The notes beneath the pieces are model-generated. The model saw only the letters and a list, made by a program, of their open reading frames with translations. It ran no database searches and had not been told where the DNA came from. Shown piece after piece: positions 19,563-26,943 of a stretch of DNA of 39,593 nucleotides. Position 1 is the first letter of the stretch; each line of letters starts with the position of its first letter. The translations under genes were made by a program, and so were the position numbers. Origin of the DNA: a virus; the IMG/VR virus record IMGVR_UViG_3300000117_000054, positions 1 to 39,593 of that record. One strand, given 5' to 3'.

Positions 19563-20264
19563 CTAGAACAGCGACCCTTGCAACCGACCTCCTCCTAAAT
19601 CACTCCAGCCGTCAATTAGGTCTATCTCACTCTCTTCCCAGTTTGTCGTATTGCACCCAGCAGTCAGAAGAAACTCGTCAACGCCTTGTTTTGGGATCAA
19701 GTTACCGGTGCCGCTTAGATAGATCTCAAGACTATCGCAAAAGTCATCGCTATCAAGAGCGTCTAGAGCGTCCGTGGCTGCCTTGAGATACATACCAGAG
19801 AAATTGACCTCGTTAGGCTCTAGCGATTCCGTCGGATTAGCCTGCTCCTTGAGCTCCAGGGGTGGACCAGAGCATACCTTTCGTACTTCCAGCCACTCTT
19901 CCTTAGTGATCCCTAAGGATGAAGCCACTTCTAGGTCCGTAGAGCCCTTATAGAGCAACTTGCGTCCTTTGACCCAACGCTCGCGCATCTTGTGACTTAA
20001 CCGAACAGCGTATGTTCTGTCACGCACCCAATGCAATAGCTCACCACGAATAGTTGGCACAGCAAGGGAGCTGAACTTCATTGCCTTACCTGTCACAGGG
20101 TGAGGCCTGTCAGGATCGTACCTGTAAGCAGCCTTACAAAGGCCTTCAAAAGCCACTGACTCCAAGGTGGCGTAGTCAATCCCAGTACTCCGCTGCATCC
20201 GCCACGCTTCACGTCTCGCCAGGTTTAAATTATTGGCAGCCATCTCCTGCTGCTCCGTGTTCAT
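19563..20264 (-). CDS. Sigma-70-family factor, short type
   Basis: The protein is 233 aa. Region 2 is visible: LNLARREAWRMQ, DYATLESVAFEGLCKAAYRYD, then FSSLAVPTIRGELLHWVRD, followed by a region 3-like helix (RLSHKMRERWVKG) and DLEVASSLGITKEEW (helix-turn-helix). No clear region 4 follows; the C-terminal 90 residues are acidic. Such factors redirect host RNA polymerase. Its gene lies at the structural-gene/primase boundary, and it is one of two sigma-like proteins here. The ATG at 20264 is preferred; a GTG at 20363 would overlap terminase by 47 bases. A TGGTAGACT extended -10 is at 20314-20322. Confidence 0.82.
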   Translation of the reverse strand: MNTEQQEMAANNLNLARREAWRMQRSTGIDYATLESVAFEGLCKAAYRYDPDRPHPVTGKAMKFSSLAVPTIRGELLHWVRDRTYAVRLSHKMRERWVKGRKLLYKGSTDLEVASSLGITKEEWLEVRKVCSGPPLELKEQANPTESLEPNEVNFSGMYLKAATDALDALDSDDFCDSLEIYLSGTGNLIPKQGVDEFLLTAGCNTTNWEESEIDLIDGWSDLGGGRLQGSLF

Positions 20265-20313
20265 CGTAAATTTTGTTGGCTTTCGTGCCACGGCGTTACA
20301 TAAAGCTACAGAC

Positions 20314-20322
20314 AGTCTACCA
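20314..20322 (-). promoter_or_regulatory. Extended -10 promoter TGGTAGACT
   Basis: Minus strand TGGTAGACT overlaps the last codons of large terminase and lies 50 bases before the sigma-factor start, allowing separate expression of that gene. Confidence 0.45.
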
Positions 20323-21834
20323 GCTGTTATACCTAGCCACATTTGGTAGAACCCTGTCGCCACGCCCCCAAGTAACGGAAGTCATCTGAGGAGCAGTGCG
20401 CTGGCTGCAGTAGTTAATCGCCATCGTCAAGGCGTCAACCATATCGTCGTTCTTAGAAGCAGGGAACAGGGCGAATTCATTCAGGAATGCATCTAACCAT
20501 GAGGCGCTAGCGGGTAAGTAGACGTTACCAGCTTCCACCAAGGGGACAATACCTGCAGCGCGAGAGGTCTTGGACTTTTCTGGCTTGAAGCCGATAAGTC
20601 CCGGCACCCTCTTCTGCATCATTTGGTACACAGCATATCCCGATGCCGCAAGCTCGATTACGGTACCTGATAACGCATGGCGCTGGTAAAGCCTGGCGAT
20701 CATCGCCATCGTGCCGACCACATCCAGCTTCTCCCTGACGAGATCAAGAACATAGAATCTATTGCCGGACTGACCCACCACAATGCCAACCACATAGTCA
20801 CTTTTCTTGGTATCGGTAAAGGTACAGTCAACGCTAAGCATAAGTCGCTGAAATTCCGGCAGATCTTCATCCCAGTTGTAATACTGCCACCACTCAGGAG
20901 CAAACATGTTTCCACCCTCAGGAGCGGGCCTCTGTTGGTAAAGGGAAGCAAAATCCCTAGATCCAACGGCCTCTCGGATTCGTTCAAGGGCATCTGTGTC
21001 GTAACGCTGAGGGCAGAGCGCTTCGCCCACAGTCTCGCGCCAATCACTAACCGTGGGACAATGTGCTGGTAGGAGGGGGCGGTCACCTTCATCCTCGTAC
21101 AAAGCCGGGAGATCAACGACGGTCCAGTTTTCACGGCCTTTTTCTGAAACATTGTGCTCATTCTCCAGTAGCTGCCCGATCATGTCATTTTCTGACCATC
21201 GGGTCTGAATCACCACAATAGCACCTACGTGAGGCTCTAGACGTGTGTACAGGGTGGATGTATACCAGTCGTTGAGCTTCTCCATCATCCGGTCTGATTC
21301 TGCGTCTTCGCGGTTCTTGACGGGGTCATCGATAATGAGAAGATGGCCAGAGCGGCCAGTGACGGCACCGCCCACACCGGCAGCCCAGAGGCCACCGCCG
21401 CCTTCAGTTCCCCACGCGTTAACGGCTTTAGATGATTCATTCAGGAGGCCACCGCCTTCTTTGAAGAACTCTCGCGCCTTCCTGGAGAAACCTTCTGCCA
21501 GTTCTGCGGAATAAGACGAGATACCGACATAGCGCTCTGGATGGGCGAGCAGGTAAGCAGCGGGAAGGAGTTGCGACGCAAGAAGCGATTTCCCGTGCCT
21601 CGGTGGGACCTGGAGGATGAGGCGGTTGCATTTACCATCAATTACTCTTTGCAGTTGCTCAATGACGGTTGCATGGAACTTGTAGAACTTATAGGAAGGC
21701 ATGACCTTCTTTATAAACTTCCACAGTACAACTCGTTCCGCGTTCTTAGCGGTTTTCTTCTTCTTGACTTCTTTGAGTAAGTCTTGGCCTGAAGCGGCGT
21801 AATCTAGATAATCGTTGCCTAGTTTCGTTGACAT
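20317..21834 (-). CDS. Terminase large subunit
   Basis: The protein is 505 aa. The ATPase half shows the Walker A-type loop QVPPRHGKSLLASQ and Walker B LLIIDDPV, with the coupling QTRWSEND downstream. The nuclease half begins at LSVDCTFTDTKKSDY (first catalytic Asp), with later acidic residues in KNDDMVDALTMAINY. It cuts and pumps phage DNA into proheads through the portal. Its start shares TAATG with the small-subunit stop. Sigma factor and primase follow in the same direction, an unusual mix of packaging and replication genes in one unit. Confidence 0.94.
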   Translation of the reverse strand: MSTKLGNDYLDYAASGQDLLKEVKKKKTAKNAERVVLWKFIKKVMPSYKFYKFHATVIEQLQRVIDGKCNRLILQVPPRHGKSLLASQLLPAAYLLAHPERYVGISSYSAELAEGFSRKAREFFKEGGGLLNESSKAVNAWGTEGGGGLWAAGVGGAVTGRSGHLLIIDDPVKNREDAESDRMMEKLNDWYTSTLYTRLEPHVGAIVVIQTRWSENDMIGQLLENEHNVSEKGRENWTVVDLPALYEDEGDRPLLPAHCPTVSDWRETVGEALCPQRYDTDALERIREAVGSRDFASLYQQRPAPEGGNMFAPEWWQYYNWDEDLPEFQRLMLSVDCTFTDTKKSDYVVGIVVGQSGNRFYVLDLVREKLDVVGTMAMIARLYQRHALSGTVIELAASGYAVYQMMQKRVPGLIGFKPEKSKTSRAAGIVPLVEAGNVYLPASASWLDAFLNEFALFPASKNDDMVDALTMAINYCSQRTAPQMTSVTWGRGDRVLPNVARYNSW

Positions 21835-22460
21835 TATTCTTCAACAGGGATCTGGTATGCTTCGTCGTCAGCTTCGTCCATGATTTCGACCTGAACCTCT
21901 TCCAGCTCCTGGTCAACAACCTGCATAAGCTGACCAACTCCCAAGGCTGTAGCCCATGACTGGCGACCGGAGTCGGAGATGTTTGCAGCTGCACGCATAA
22001 GACCGCTGACCAGGCCCATGGGAATCTTTTCTCCTTCAGCTTCGGCCTCGATGATCCGCTTCTGAATGATCCTCATTAGGTCGGCAGATGTCTCCATCAT
22101 CATCTTCGCCTGTGCCTCGTTGGCCTGGCGATACTCTTCGATAGATTCTCTTTGACGCTTCCTTTCGATCTTGCTTGACTCGCGCATTGCAAGAGCCATG
22201 TTCTTGGTGTCCCAAGAAGCTGCACGCTTGTCCCAATTGTACTTTTTAGCCCACTCCGAGACAGTCTCAATCCTACCGCCACGCTCTTCGCAGACAGCAG
22301 TCAGAGTACGCTTGCCGTACAGGTAAATCTGGAAGGCATTGAACTGGTCATTGTTCTCGTGTCGCCCAGCGTCATTGACTTTATAGCCACGCTGGAACTC
22401 CCAAATGTTTCGGTCCCGTTTTACCTCGGACTTCCATTCCCTGAATACGCCGTCACCCAC
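21834..22460 (-). CDS. Probable terminase small subunit
   Basis: The protein is 208 aa from a GTG at 22460. Near residues 43-75 it reads AFQIYLYGKRTLTAVCEE ... TVSEWAKKYNWDKRAASWD, the helix-turn-helix pattern of terminase small subunits that recognise packaging sites. Long helices (RKRQRESIEEYRQANEAQ) for oligomerisation and an acidic C terminus follow. An ATG at 22529 is rejected because a terminator (22499-22518) and a late-type motif lie between it and the body. Direct coupling to large terminase supports the call. Confidence 0.78.
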   Translation of the reverse strand: MGDGVFREWKSEVKRDRNIWEFQRGYKVNDAGRHENNDQFNAFQIYLYGKRTLTAVCEERGGRIETVSEWAKKYNWDKRAASWDTKNMALAMRESSKIERKRQRESIEEYRQANEAQAKMMMETSADLMRIIQKRIIEAEAEGEKIPMGLVSGLMRAAANISDSGRQSWATALGVGQLMQVVDQELEEVQVEIMDEADDEAYQIPVEE

Positions 22461-22479
22461 TAGAATCTCTCTGTGTCGG

Positions 22480-22494
22480 GCTAGTATGCCGAAG
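22480..22494 (-). promoter_or_regulatory. Late-type motif CTTCGGCATACTAGC before small terminase
   Basis: Minus strand CTTCGGCATACTAGC lies between the ThyX terminator and the GTG start at 22460, 19 bases above it. It matches the motif before portal, endolysin and tail-fibre genes. Confidence 0.5.
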
Positions 22495-22498
22495 CAAT

Positions 22499-22518
22499 AA
22501 AAAAGGCCCCGAAGGGCC
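22499..22518 (-). terminator. Terminator hairpin beside thyX
   Basis: Minus strand GGCCC-TTCG-GGGCC with six T after it, 24 bases beyond the thyX stop. It separates nucleotide metabolism from the packaging genes. Confidence 0.88.
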
Positions 22519-22541
22519 AAAAAGTTCATTACTAAAAAATA

Positions 22542-23189
22542 TTAAGTAAAGGCTGCTTCGTAGACATTTGGCAACTGTTTCTCAAGGATGTCCTTAATCT
22601 CGTTGGCAATCAGACGGTGCTCCAGCTGTGTTTCAATGCCACAACGAATCTGGCAGTAATGCAAAAATGATCGGATCGTTCCCGCCATGTAAAGACGGGT
22701 TGGAGTCCCCAGTGGAAGGATGGAACGAGCACATTCCTTGGCCACCCCGTGCTCAAGCATGTTGTGGTACAGGTCCTGAGCACCTAGGTAGAGCTCTTCG
22801 ATGTAGCGGTTGTAGCGGGCCACCAGTTCGGGAGGGAGGTCGTCATGGCTGGCCTGCTTGTTCTTAGCATCTTGGCTGCGCAGGTGAGGCAAGCCCATTG
22901 CAGGCAGGTCGTCAACAGAGCTGTAGCGCTGGGAGAACTCTTGGAAAGAGAAGCTCCGGTGGCGCAGGATCTGAGCTGCTACTGCACGAGTGGTATTGAT
23001 CTCGACCTGCATACTGGCCATCTCAAAGGGAGACCAGTGCTTATGCTTGATCAGGTACTTGATCAGCCTTGGAGCGGTGTCCAGGTTGTCCTGGTTCTTC
23101 GGGTTACTGACCCTGGCCATGTACACGATTTGCTTCTCAGCATCGGGTGTAATTGAAACCAGGTGAGCGTTGTGGATTTCTTTGTTCAT
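22542..23189 (-). CDS. thyX: Flavin-dependent thymidylate synthase ThyX
   Basis: The protein is 215 aa, usual for the family. The signature RHRxxSxxExSxRY is present at residues 76-89 (RHRSFSFQEFSQRY, with Gln where Asn is common). HWSPFEMASMQVEI and the C-terminal EFQ-like RCGIETQLEHRLIANEI region also fit. ThyX methylates dUMP to dTMP using FAD, NADPH and methylene-tetrahydrofolate. With dCTP deaminase and class II reductase it makes the phage partly independent of host dTTP supply. Its start shares TAATG with the RecE-like nuclease stop. Confidence 0.95.
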   Translation of the reverse strand: MNKEIHNAHLVSITPDAEKQIVYMARVSNPKNQDNLDTAPRLIKYLIKHKHWSPFEMASMQVEINTTRAVAAQILRHRSFSFQEFSQRYSSVDDLPAMGLPHLRSQDAKNKQASHDDLPPELVARYNRYIEELYLGAQDLYHNMLEHGVAKECARSILPLGTPTRLYMAGTIRSFLHYCQIRCGIETQLEHRLIANEIKDILEKQLPNVYEAAFT

Positions 23190-24037
23190 TAGAAAAGGTC
23201 CTCCTCGTGGGCTTGGGGCTCCTCCACTCTAACACGGTTGTACCAACCTGGGTAGTCAAGGGAGTGGATTCGAGGCTCACGGTTAGGCCACTCGCCAGAA
23301 GCTTCGCATTCGGCATAGATTTTCAAGGCTTTCTCGCACTTGTACATACCTTCGGACAGCATATCTGGTGTGACATCAAAAAGATCCACCGTATATGGTG
23401 CCTTGCGCTCGATAGCAGCGAAGATAAACTTAAATTCTTTGCCAAACGCAACCTCCGCAGCCTTGGCGTAGTAAGCGGCCTGGAAGTCATAGCCCAGTCC
23501 AACTACCTTCTTGGCAAATAGCTCAGGATCAACGCTGTCTGTGGTCTTAAGATCAAGGACGATACCCTCCTCTATTAAGACGCTATCCAGGCGGGCCTTA
23601 CAGCGCACTCCCATCCAGTCCCAGTAGATAGAGACTTCATTGCGCTTGATGTACTCTGAATCGGTTCCTGAGTACCACTGAAGGCGTCTTAATGACTCCG
23701 CCATTCCTTGCACGCTGTTCCAGGGATCATCCTTGCCTCCAGAATTCAGCACCTTCTTACGACCAACGCTAGCTTTCCACTCCTTTCCTTGCTTGGTGGC
23801 TAAAGACAAGCCATCGGGTTTCTTAATGTATGCCCCATTAAAGGCTTCTTCCCCATCCAGGACCAGGCAGTGAGCTGCTGTACCCATCTCCATTGCAGGG
23901 GTTGGGATCATCTTGAACTTCAAAGCCGCCTGGTAATGCGCGGGACTGTCTAAGATCTTCTTCAGGCTAGATTGATTGACTCCAGCCTCTTTTCGGTAGG
24001 CAAAGTCGCTCTGATTGTAGGCGATTTCAGCAGTCAC
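23189..24037 (-). CDS. RecE-like PD-(D/E)XK exonuclease
   Basis: The protein is 282 aa. The N terminus has GVNQSSLKKILDSPAHYQAAL, followed by the MGTAAHCLVL metal-site motif. The core GVRCKARLDSVLIEEGIVLDLKTT gives the D...DxK nuclease residues, and GYDFQAAYYAKA supplies the Q-x-x-x-Y motif. These are the marks of the RecE/exodeoxyribonuclease VIII family (DUF3799), which resects one strand of DNA ends. A matching annealing protein is encoded at 27880 and SSB at 26585, so a phage recombination pathway is likely. The gene sits just upstream of thyX with TAATG overlap. Confidence 0.88.
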   Translation of the reverse strand: MTAEIAYNQSDFAYRKEAGVNQSSLKKILDSPAHYQAALKFKMIPTPAMEMGTAAHCLVLDGEEAFNGAYIKKPDGLSLATKQGKEWKASVGRKKVLNSGGKDDPWNSVQGMAESLRRLQWYSGTDSEYIKRNEVSIYWDWMGVRCKARLDSVLIEEGIVLDLKTTDSVDPELFAKKVVGLGYDFQAAYYAKAAEVAFGKEFKFIFAAIERKAPYTVDLFDVTPDMLSEGMYKCEKALKIYAECEASGEWPNREPRIHSLDYPGWYNRVRVEEPQAHEEDLF

Positions 24038-24064
24038 AGGTAGCTAGGCATATTGCTCATTCTA

Positions 24065-24622
24065 TCAGAATGGGTCGACCTCCAGGCGAAGGGCTAGTGC
24101 TTGACAATAGGCCTCTAATTCTGTGCCGAAACTGCCAACATGGATCAACCTGCGCTCTGTCGGATGCTGGAAACGTGAAACCCAGCGATCAGCCCTCTTG
24201 CAGTACGTGACAAACTTGTGTTGCGAATACTTCTTGGTGCTCTCCACCCTCCGATGGAATTGCTGGCGAGAATTGGTAGCAGGTTCCAGGTTCTCTAGTC
24301 TGTTGTTGGTGGTATCCCAATCCAGGTGGTTAATAGTCAAAGGATAGCAATCCTTCTTGGTTGCCAGCAGCCACACTATGCGATGAGCTGGAACACGTTT
24401 CCCCATGATCTGCACCCGATAGTAGCCGTTGGGCTCCAGTCCTCCAGCGTCTTTTCCTGCTCTGGAGGGTCTTGTCGGGTGGGACCTCCATCGAACACCT
24501 GAGGGGCTGGATGCATCCACTACCAGGTGGGTGAAAACGAAGTCCTTGATTGCGGGCGACAACGGCTTTATACGTCCAGCTCGACCTGCCCTTCGTCCAG
24601 AGGAATGATGCGGATAATCCAT
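24065..24622 (-). CDS. HNH homing endonuclease
   Basis: The protein is 185 aa if started at 24622. It contains VDASSPSGVRWRS (the shared N-terminal phrase), PAHRIVWLLATKKD, TINHLDWDTTNNRLENLE (HNH core with Asn-His) and a C-terminal AP2-like part (SQHKFVTYCKRADRW ... VGSFGTELEAYCQ). The ATG at 24622 overlaps the RusA gene by 55 bases; a TTG at 24562, after the RusA stop, is an alternative start that still keeps the whole domain. It separates RusA from the RecE-like nuclease, two recombination genes. Confidence 0.88.
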   Translation of the reverse strand: MDYPHHSSGRRAGRAGRIKPLSPAIKDFVFTHLVVDASSPSGVRWRSHPTRPSRAGKDAGGLEPNGYYRVQIMGKRVPAHRIVWLLATKKDCYPLTINHLDWDTTNNRLENLEPATNSRQQFHRRVESTKKYSQHKFVTYCKRADRWVSRFQHPTERRLIHVGSFGTELEAYCQALALRLEVDPF

Positions 24623-24942
24623 TTCGATAACGCTTTAGGAGCTTTCTTCCAGGTTACCAGCAGCTCTGGGATAATAGAGACTCTGTCGTCCACCCATAAC
24701 ACTTTGTTAACAGTATCCATTAGAGCCCCCGCAATATTGTCAATATCAGCCCTTCCTTCTCCGTATAGCTCCATTTCAACGCGAAGAGGGCCCTCTAAGG
24801 GGCCCCCATCATACTGCTCTTTGATCTTCTCAAGCAGCTCCTTTTGGTTTTTCTTATAAATAGCGGGCATGAAAGTGCCCTTGGATGTTACCCGAGGCCT
24901 GGCTTTGGCGAATAACGGGTGTAGAATCTCAAGTGTAATCAT
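24568..24942 (-). CDS. rusA: RusA-type Holliday junction resolvase
   Basis: The protein is 124 aa. It shows the RusA pattern: HPLFAKARPRVTSKGTFMP near the N terminus, then GRADIDNIAGALMDTVNKV and LWVDDRVS, where the DxDN and DD aspartates bind the catalytic metal. RusA dimers cut four-way junctions symmetrically, resolving recombination and branched replication intermediates before packaging. The ATG at 24942 lies inside the end of the upstream membrane-peptide gene. Confidence 0.93.
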   Translation of the reverse strand: MITLEILHPLFAKARPRVTSKGTFMPAIYKKNQKELLEKIKEQYDGGPLEGPLRVEMELYGEGRADIDNIAGALMDTVNKVLWVDDRVSIIPELLVTWKKAPKALSKWIIRIIPLDEGQVELDV

Positions 24943-25033
24943 CAACCAGGAATGCCAGTACCGCTATGATGCCAAGGATCCCAAAAGAGATCCCCAGCAG
25001 CTGCAGTAGAGGCAAGACTGCAAGACAGATCAC
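24929..25033 (-). CDS. Hydrophobic membrane peptide, 34 aa
   Basis: A GTG-initiated frame encodes MICLAVLPLLQLLGISFG followed by ILGIIAVLAFLVDDYT, essentially one long membrane helix. Its GTG overlaps the upstream stop as GTGA and its end overlaps the RusA start by 14 bases. Besides aiding translation of rusA by coupling, a function in the membrane is possible. Family unknown. Confidence 0.55.
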   Translation of the reverse strand: MICLAVLPLLQLLGISFGILGIIAVLAFLVDDYT

Positions 25034-25575
25034 TCGCAACCTCCTCCGTCTTCTTTCAAGACGCAAGTGTTTCCATTAGCCTTAACTCCCAGCAGGAAGC
25101 CGCGCTTTTCAATCACCTTGACGATCTCTTCAGGATCTGCATCAACGATGTTCCGATTGCGAAGGATTTCGCTGATCTCCTCTTCTGATAGCTCGACAGG
25201 ACCGAGGGAAGGATCCCACGTGTACTCGTCATCGAAATCCCAACCATCAAGAGGCTGGTCGTCAACATCACGACTTGCGCCGTAATAGAAGGGCTCTTCG
25301 TAGCCTCGTATCGCATTGTCAATCATGCTTTCTACGATGTCTTCGTAAGTGGCCTCAAAGGGCACTGGTGGCTCCAAAGACTGGATCTCCCTGTCGATGT
25401 ACCACCTAGCCTTTTTCAGGTCTTCCAGCTGATTCTGCTTGCGGCCTGCGCGACTTATATATTTGCAGGCGTTTCCAGTGTTGTAGTTGAGCTCCCAGTC
25501 CTCAATAACGTCAATAGGCTCGTAAGAGCGGCCTTCAGCGTAGTGAGCAGGGCTGTTGATTGGGTCGTGGGTCAT
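25030..25575 (-). CDS. DUF3310-containing protein
   Basis: The protein is 181 aa. The N-terminal 65 residues (DPINSPAHYAEG, EPIDVIEDWELNYNTGNACKYISRAGRK, EDLKKARWYIDREI) match DUF3310, a short helical domain common in phages and sometimes loosely named nucleotide kinase. The rest is acidic (YEDIVESMIDNAIRGYEEP, LSEEEISEILRNRNIV) and ends in a strand-rich part with GGGCE. Biochemical role unknown; its neighbours are DNA-metabolism genes. Confidence 0.85.
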   Translation of the reverse strand: MTHDPINSPAHYAEGRSYEPIDVIEDWELNYNTGNACKYISRAGRKQNQLEDLKKARWYIDREIQSLEPPVPFEATYEDIVESMIDNAIRGYEEPFYYGASRDVDDQPLDGWDFDDEYTWDPSLGPVELSEEEISEILRNRNIVDADPEEIVKVIEKRGFLLGVKANGNTCVLKEDGGGCE

Positions 25576-25826
25576 TTGGAAGAGTCCTCCTTAATGTTTC
25601 GGTTGTCTCGACAGCAGACTGTTTTCTTCCGTCGATCAAGATAAACGGTGATCCCGCTTGATTTCCATTCTACCACTTTGCCTTTGTCCCAGCCAGCTCC
25701 GCAAAATACCTTAACCCTGGTGCCCTTGCGCATAGATCTCATAGGCAAAGGTTCCTGTTGATACCACTCAGCCGCTTTCAGGGCAGAAGCTTTGTACTTG
25801 ATCGTTCCATCTCTAAGAACTTGCAT
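25572..25826 (-). CDS. Hypothetical protein with KOW/SH3-like segment, 84 aa
   Basis: After a helical start (MQVLRDGTIKYKASALKAAE) the segment KGTRVKVFCGAGWDKGKVVEW ... GITVYLDRRKKTVCC resembles a KOW/SH3-like barrel. A basic tail with cysteines follows. The stop overlaps the DUF3310 start by ATGA. Function unknown. Confidence 0.68.
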   Translation of the reverse strand: MQVLRDGTIKYKASALKAAEWYQQEPLPMRSMRKGTRVKVFCGAGWDKGKVVEWKSSGITVYLDRRKKTVCCRDNRNIKEDSSK

Positions 25827-26080
25827 CAGTTTGGCTCCCTTGTCTTACAGGTAAAGTCGTCTTTAGCAAAAATCATGGCGCGATCGGTGTGATTACGCCA
25901 GATCCTCTCCGCTTCGCTCCAGTTCACAGGCTTAGTTTTCTCCATGTTTGGCCATAGCAAGACCACAAACTCTCCAGCTCTTTTGTCAGAGCCTTCTTCA
26001 GTTTGCTCTTTTGCCCACAGCTCGTGCTCCCTAGCCTGTCTCTTTTGCTTAGCCCTGCGGCTTTTACCATGTCTAGCCAT
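25826..26080 (-). CDS. Hypothetical basic protein, 84 aa
   Basis: The N terminus is very basic (MARHGKSRRAKQKRQAREHE). The remainder is neutral with several Trp (FVVLLWPNMEKTKPVNWSEA). It starts by TAATG overlap with the 26080 gene and ends by TGATG overlap. No family is recognised. Confidence 0.68.
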   Translation of the reverse strand: MARHGKSRRAKQKRQAREHELWAKEQTEEGSDKRAGEFVVLLWPNMEKTKPVNWSEAERIWRNHTDRAMIFAKDDFTCKTREPN

Positions 26081-26502
26081 TAGTTGCTCTCCCTTTCAAG
26101 GATGTAATGAGCCGGGAGACTGCCATCGATACCGGCAACAGCTTTTATGACTGTAGGCAAGTGCTTGTCTGAGGAGCTTAACACCCAAAGATCCTCAGTT
26201 CCCAATCGAAGCAAGCCCTCGGCCACCATGTCGCCAAGAACCTCCTGCACAAGCCACTCCAGTCGGGTCCTATTGTCTTCTAGGTCCAGATCGTCAGACC
26301 AGCCAGCAAACAGCTCAGAAGAGCCGCACAGAGGGGTTATAGCTCCTACGGCCTCATGGGTGCGAATCGCTCCTCGGTAGAGCAGTATTGCCCAAACGAA
26401 CGGGCGAACATCTGCTGTGGTCAGTTCTGGAGTTTCGTCGAACAGTAATCCAAGGCTGCCTGGTGCGATCTCAGCCTGGTCAATAGTAAAGCCAAAAGTC
26501 AT
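26080..26502 (-). CDS. Hypothetical protein, 140 aa
   Basis: The product begins MTFGFTIDQAEIAPGSLGLL and is acidic, with a predicted winged-helix-like middle (RLEWLVQEVLGDMVAEGLLRL). No family is recognised. It heads the unit that runs through RusA and the RecE-like nuclease to ThyX, with a promoter and AAGGAGG directly upstream. Confidence 0.7.
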   Translation of the reverse strand: MTFGFTIDQAEIAPGSLGLLFDETPELTTADVRPFVWAILLYRGAIRTHEAVGAITPLCGSSELFAGWSDDLDLEDNRTRLEWLVQEVLGDMVAEGLLRLGTEDLWVLSSSDKHLPTVIKAVAGIDGSLPAHYILERESN

Positions 26503-26529
26503 GGGGAAACCTCCTTGGTTGATGCATCC

Positions 26530-26538
26530 ATTCTAACC
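26530..26538 (-). promoter_or_regulatory. Extended -10-like promoter GGTTAGAAT
   Basis: Minus strand ATGGTTAGAAT follows directly on the T run of the SSB terminator and is followed by a leader ending CAACCAAGGAGG, as in the other middle-type units. It drives the RusA/RecE/ThyX group. Confidence 0.55.
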
Positions 26539-26540
26539 AT

Positions 26541-26566
26541 AAAAAAAGCCCCCCGTAAAGGGAGGC
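26541..26566 (-). terminator. Intrinsic terminator after SSB
   Basis: Minus strand GCCTCCC pairs with GGGGGGC around TTTAC, then seven T, 18 bases after the SSB stop. Confidence 0.88.
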
Positions 26567-26584
26567 TGAAACATTCTGTAAAGA

Positions 26585-26941
26585 TCAGAACAAAGAATCC
26601 CCGCCACCAGCCGGACTATCCCGACGGTCCTCTAAGAAGGTAACCGAGGCGTTCTTTATATCCAGGTACAATTTTTCGTTGTACTCGCGCTGGACCAGTT
26701 GTCCGCGAACTGCTAGACGGTCTCCACGGCGAAGGCGGTCGGCAACGATGTCTGCTGCCTTACCATTCACTTCGACAGTGTAGAATTGGCCCTTACGGTC
26801 TTCTCCCTCCTTCACGTAGAAGTATTCGGAGTCGACCATGTTGAACTTGGCGATCTTGCCACCGTTACCGAATTCACGGACGGTTACAGCCTCAGTACCC
26901 TCTTTTGCGGTTACTTTTCCTGCGGTTGTGATAGCAGCCAT
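26585..26941 (-). CDS. ssb: Single-stranded DNA-binding protein
   Basis: The protein is 118 aa and forms an OB-fold: AGKVTAKEGTEAVTVREF, KIAKFNMVDSEYF, GQFYTVEVNGKAADIVADRLRRGDRLAVRGQLVQREYN and LYLDIKNASVTFL. The C-terminal tip is GGGDSLF, a reduced form of the usual acidic DDDIPF tail that docks partner proteins. It protects single strands in replication and recombination. Its promoter (TGATATACT) overlaps the end of the sigma gene, two bases separating stop and start. Confidence 0.9.
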   Translation of the reverse strand: MAAITTAGKVTAKEGTEAVTVREFGNGGKIAKFNMVDSEYFYVKEGEDRKGQFYTVEVNGKAADIVADRLRRGDRLAVRGQLVQREYNEKLYLDIKNASVTFLEDRRDSPAGGGDSLF

Positions 26942-26943
26942 TG

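Noticed and set aside
22460-22529. N-terminal extension of the small terminase to ATG 22529
   Set aside because: The extension would be encoded by a TTCG-loop terminator and the late-type motif; the GTG at 22460 is more plausible.
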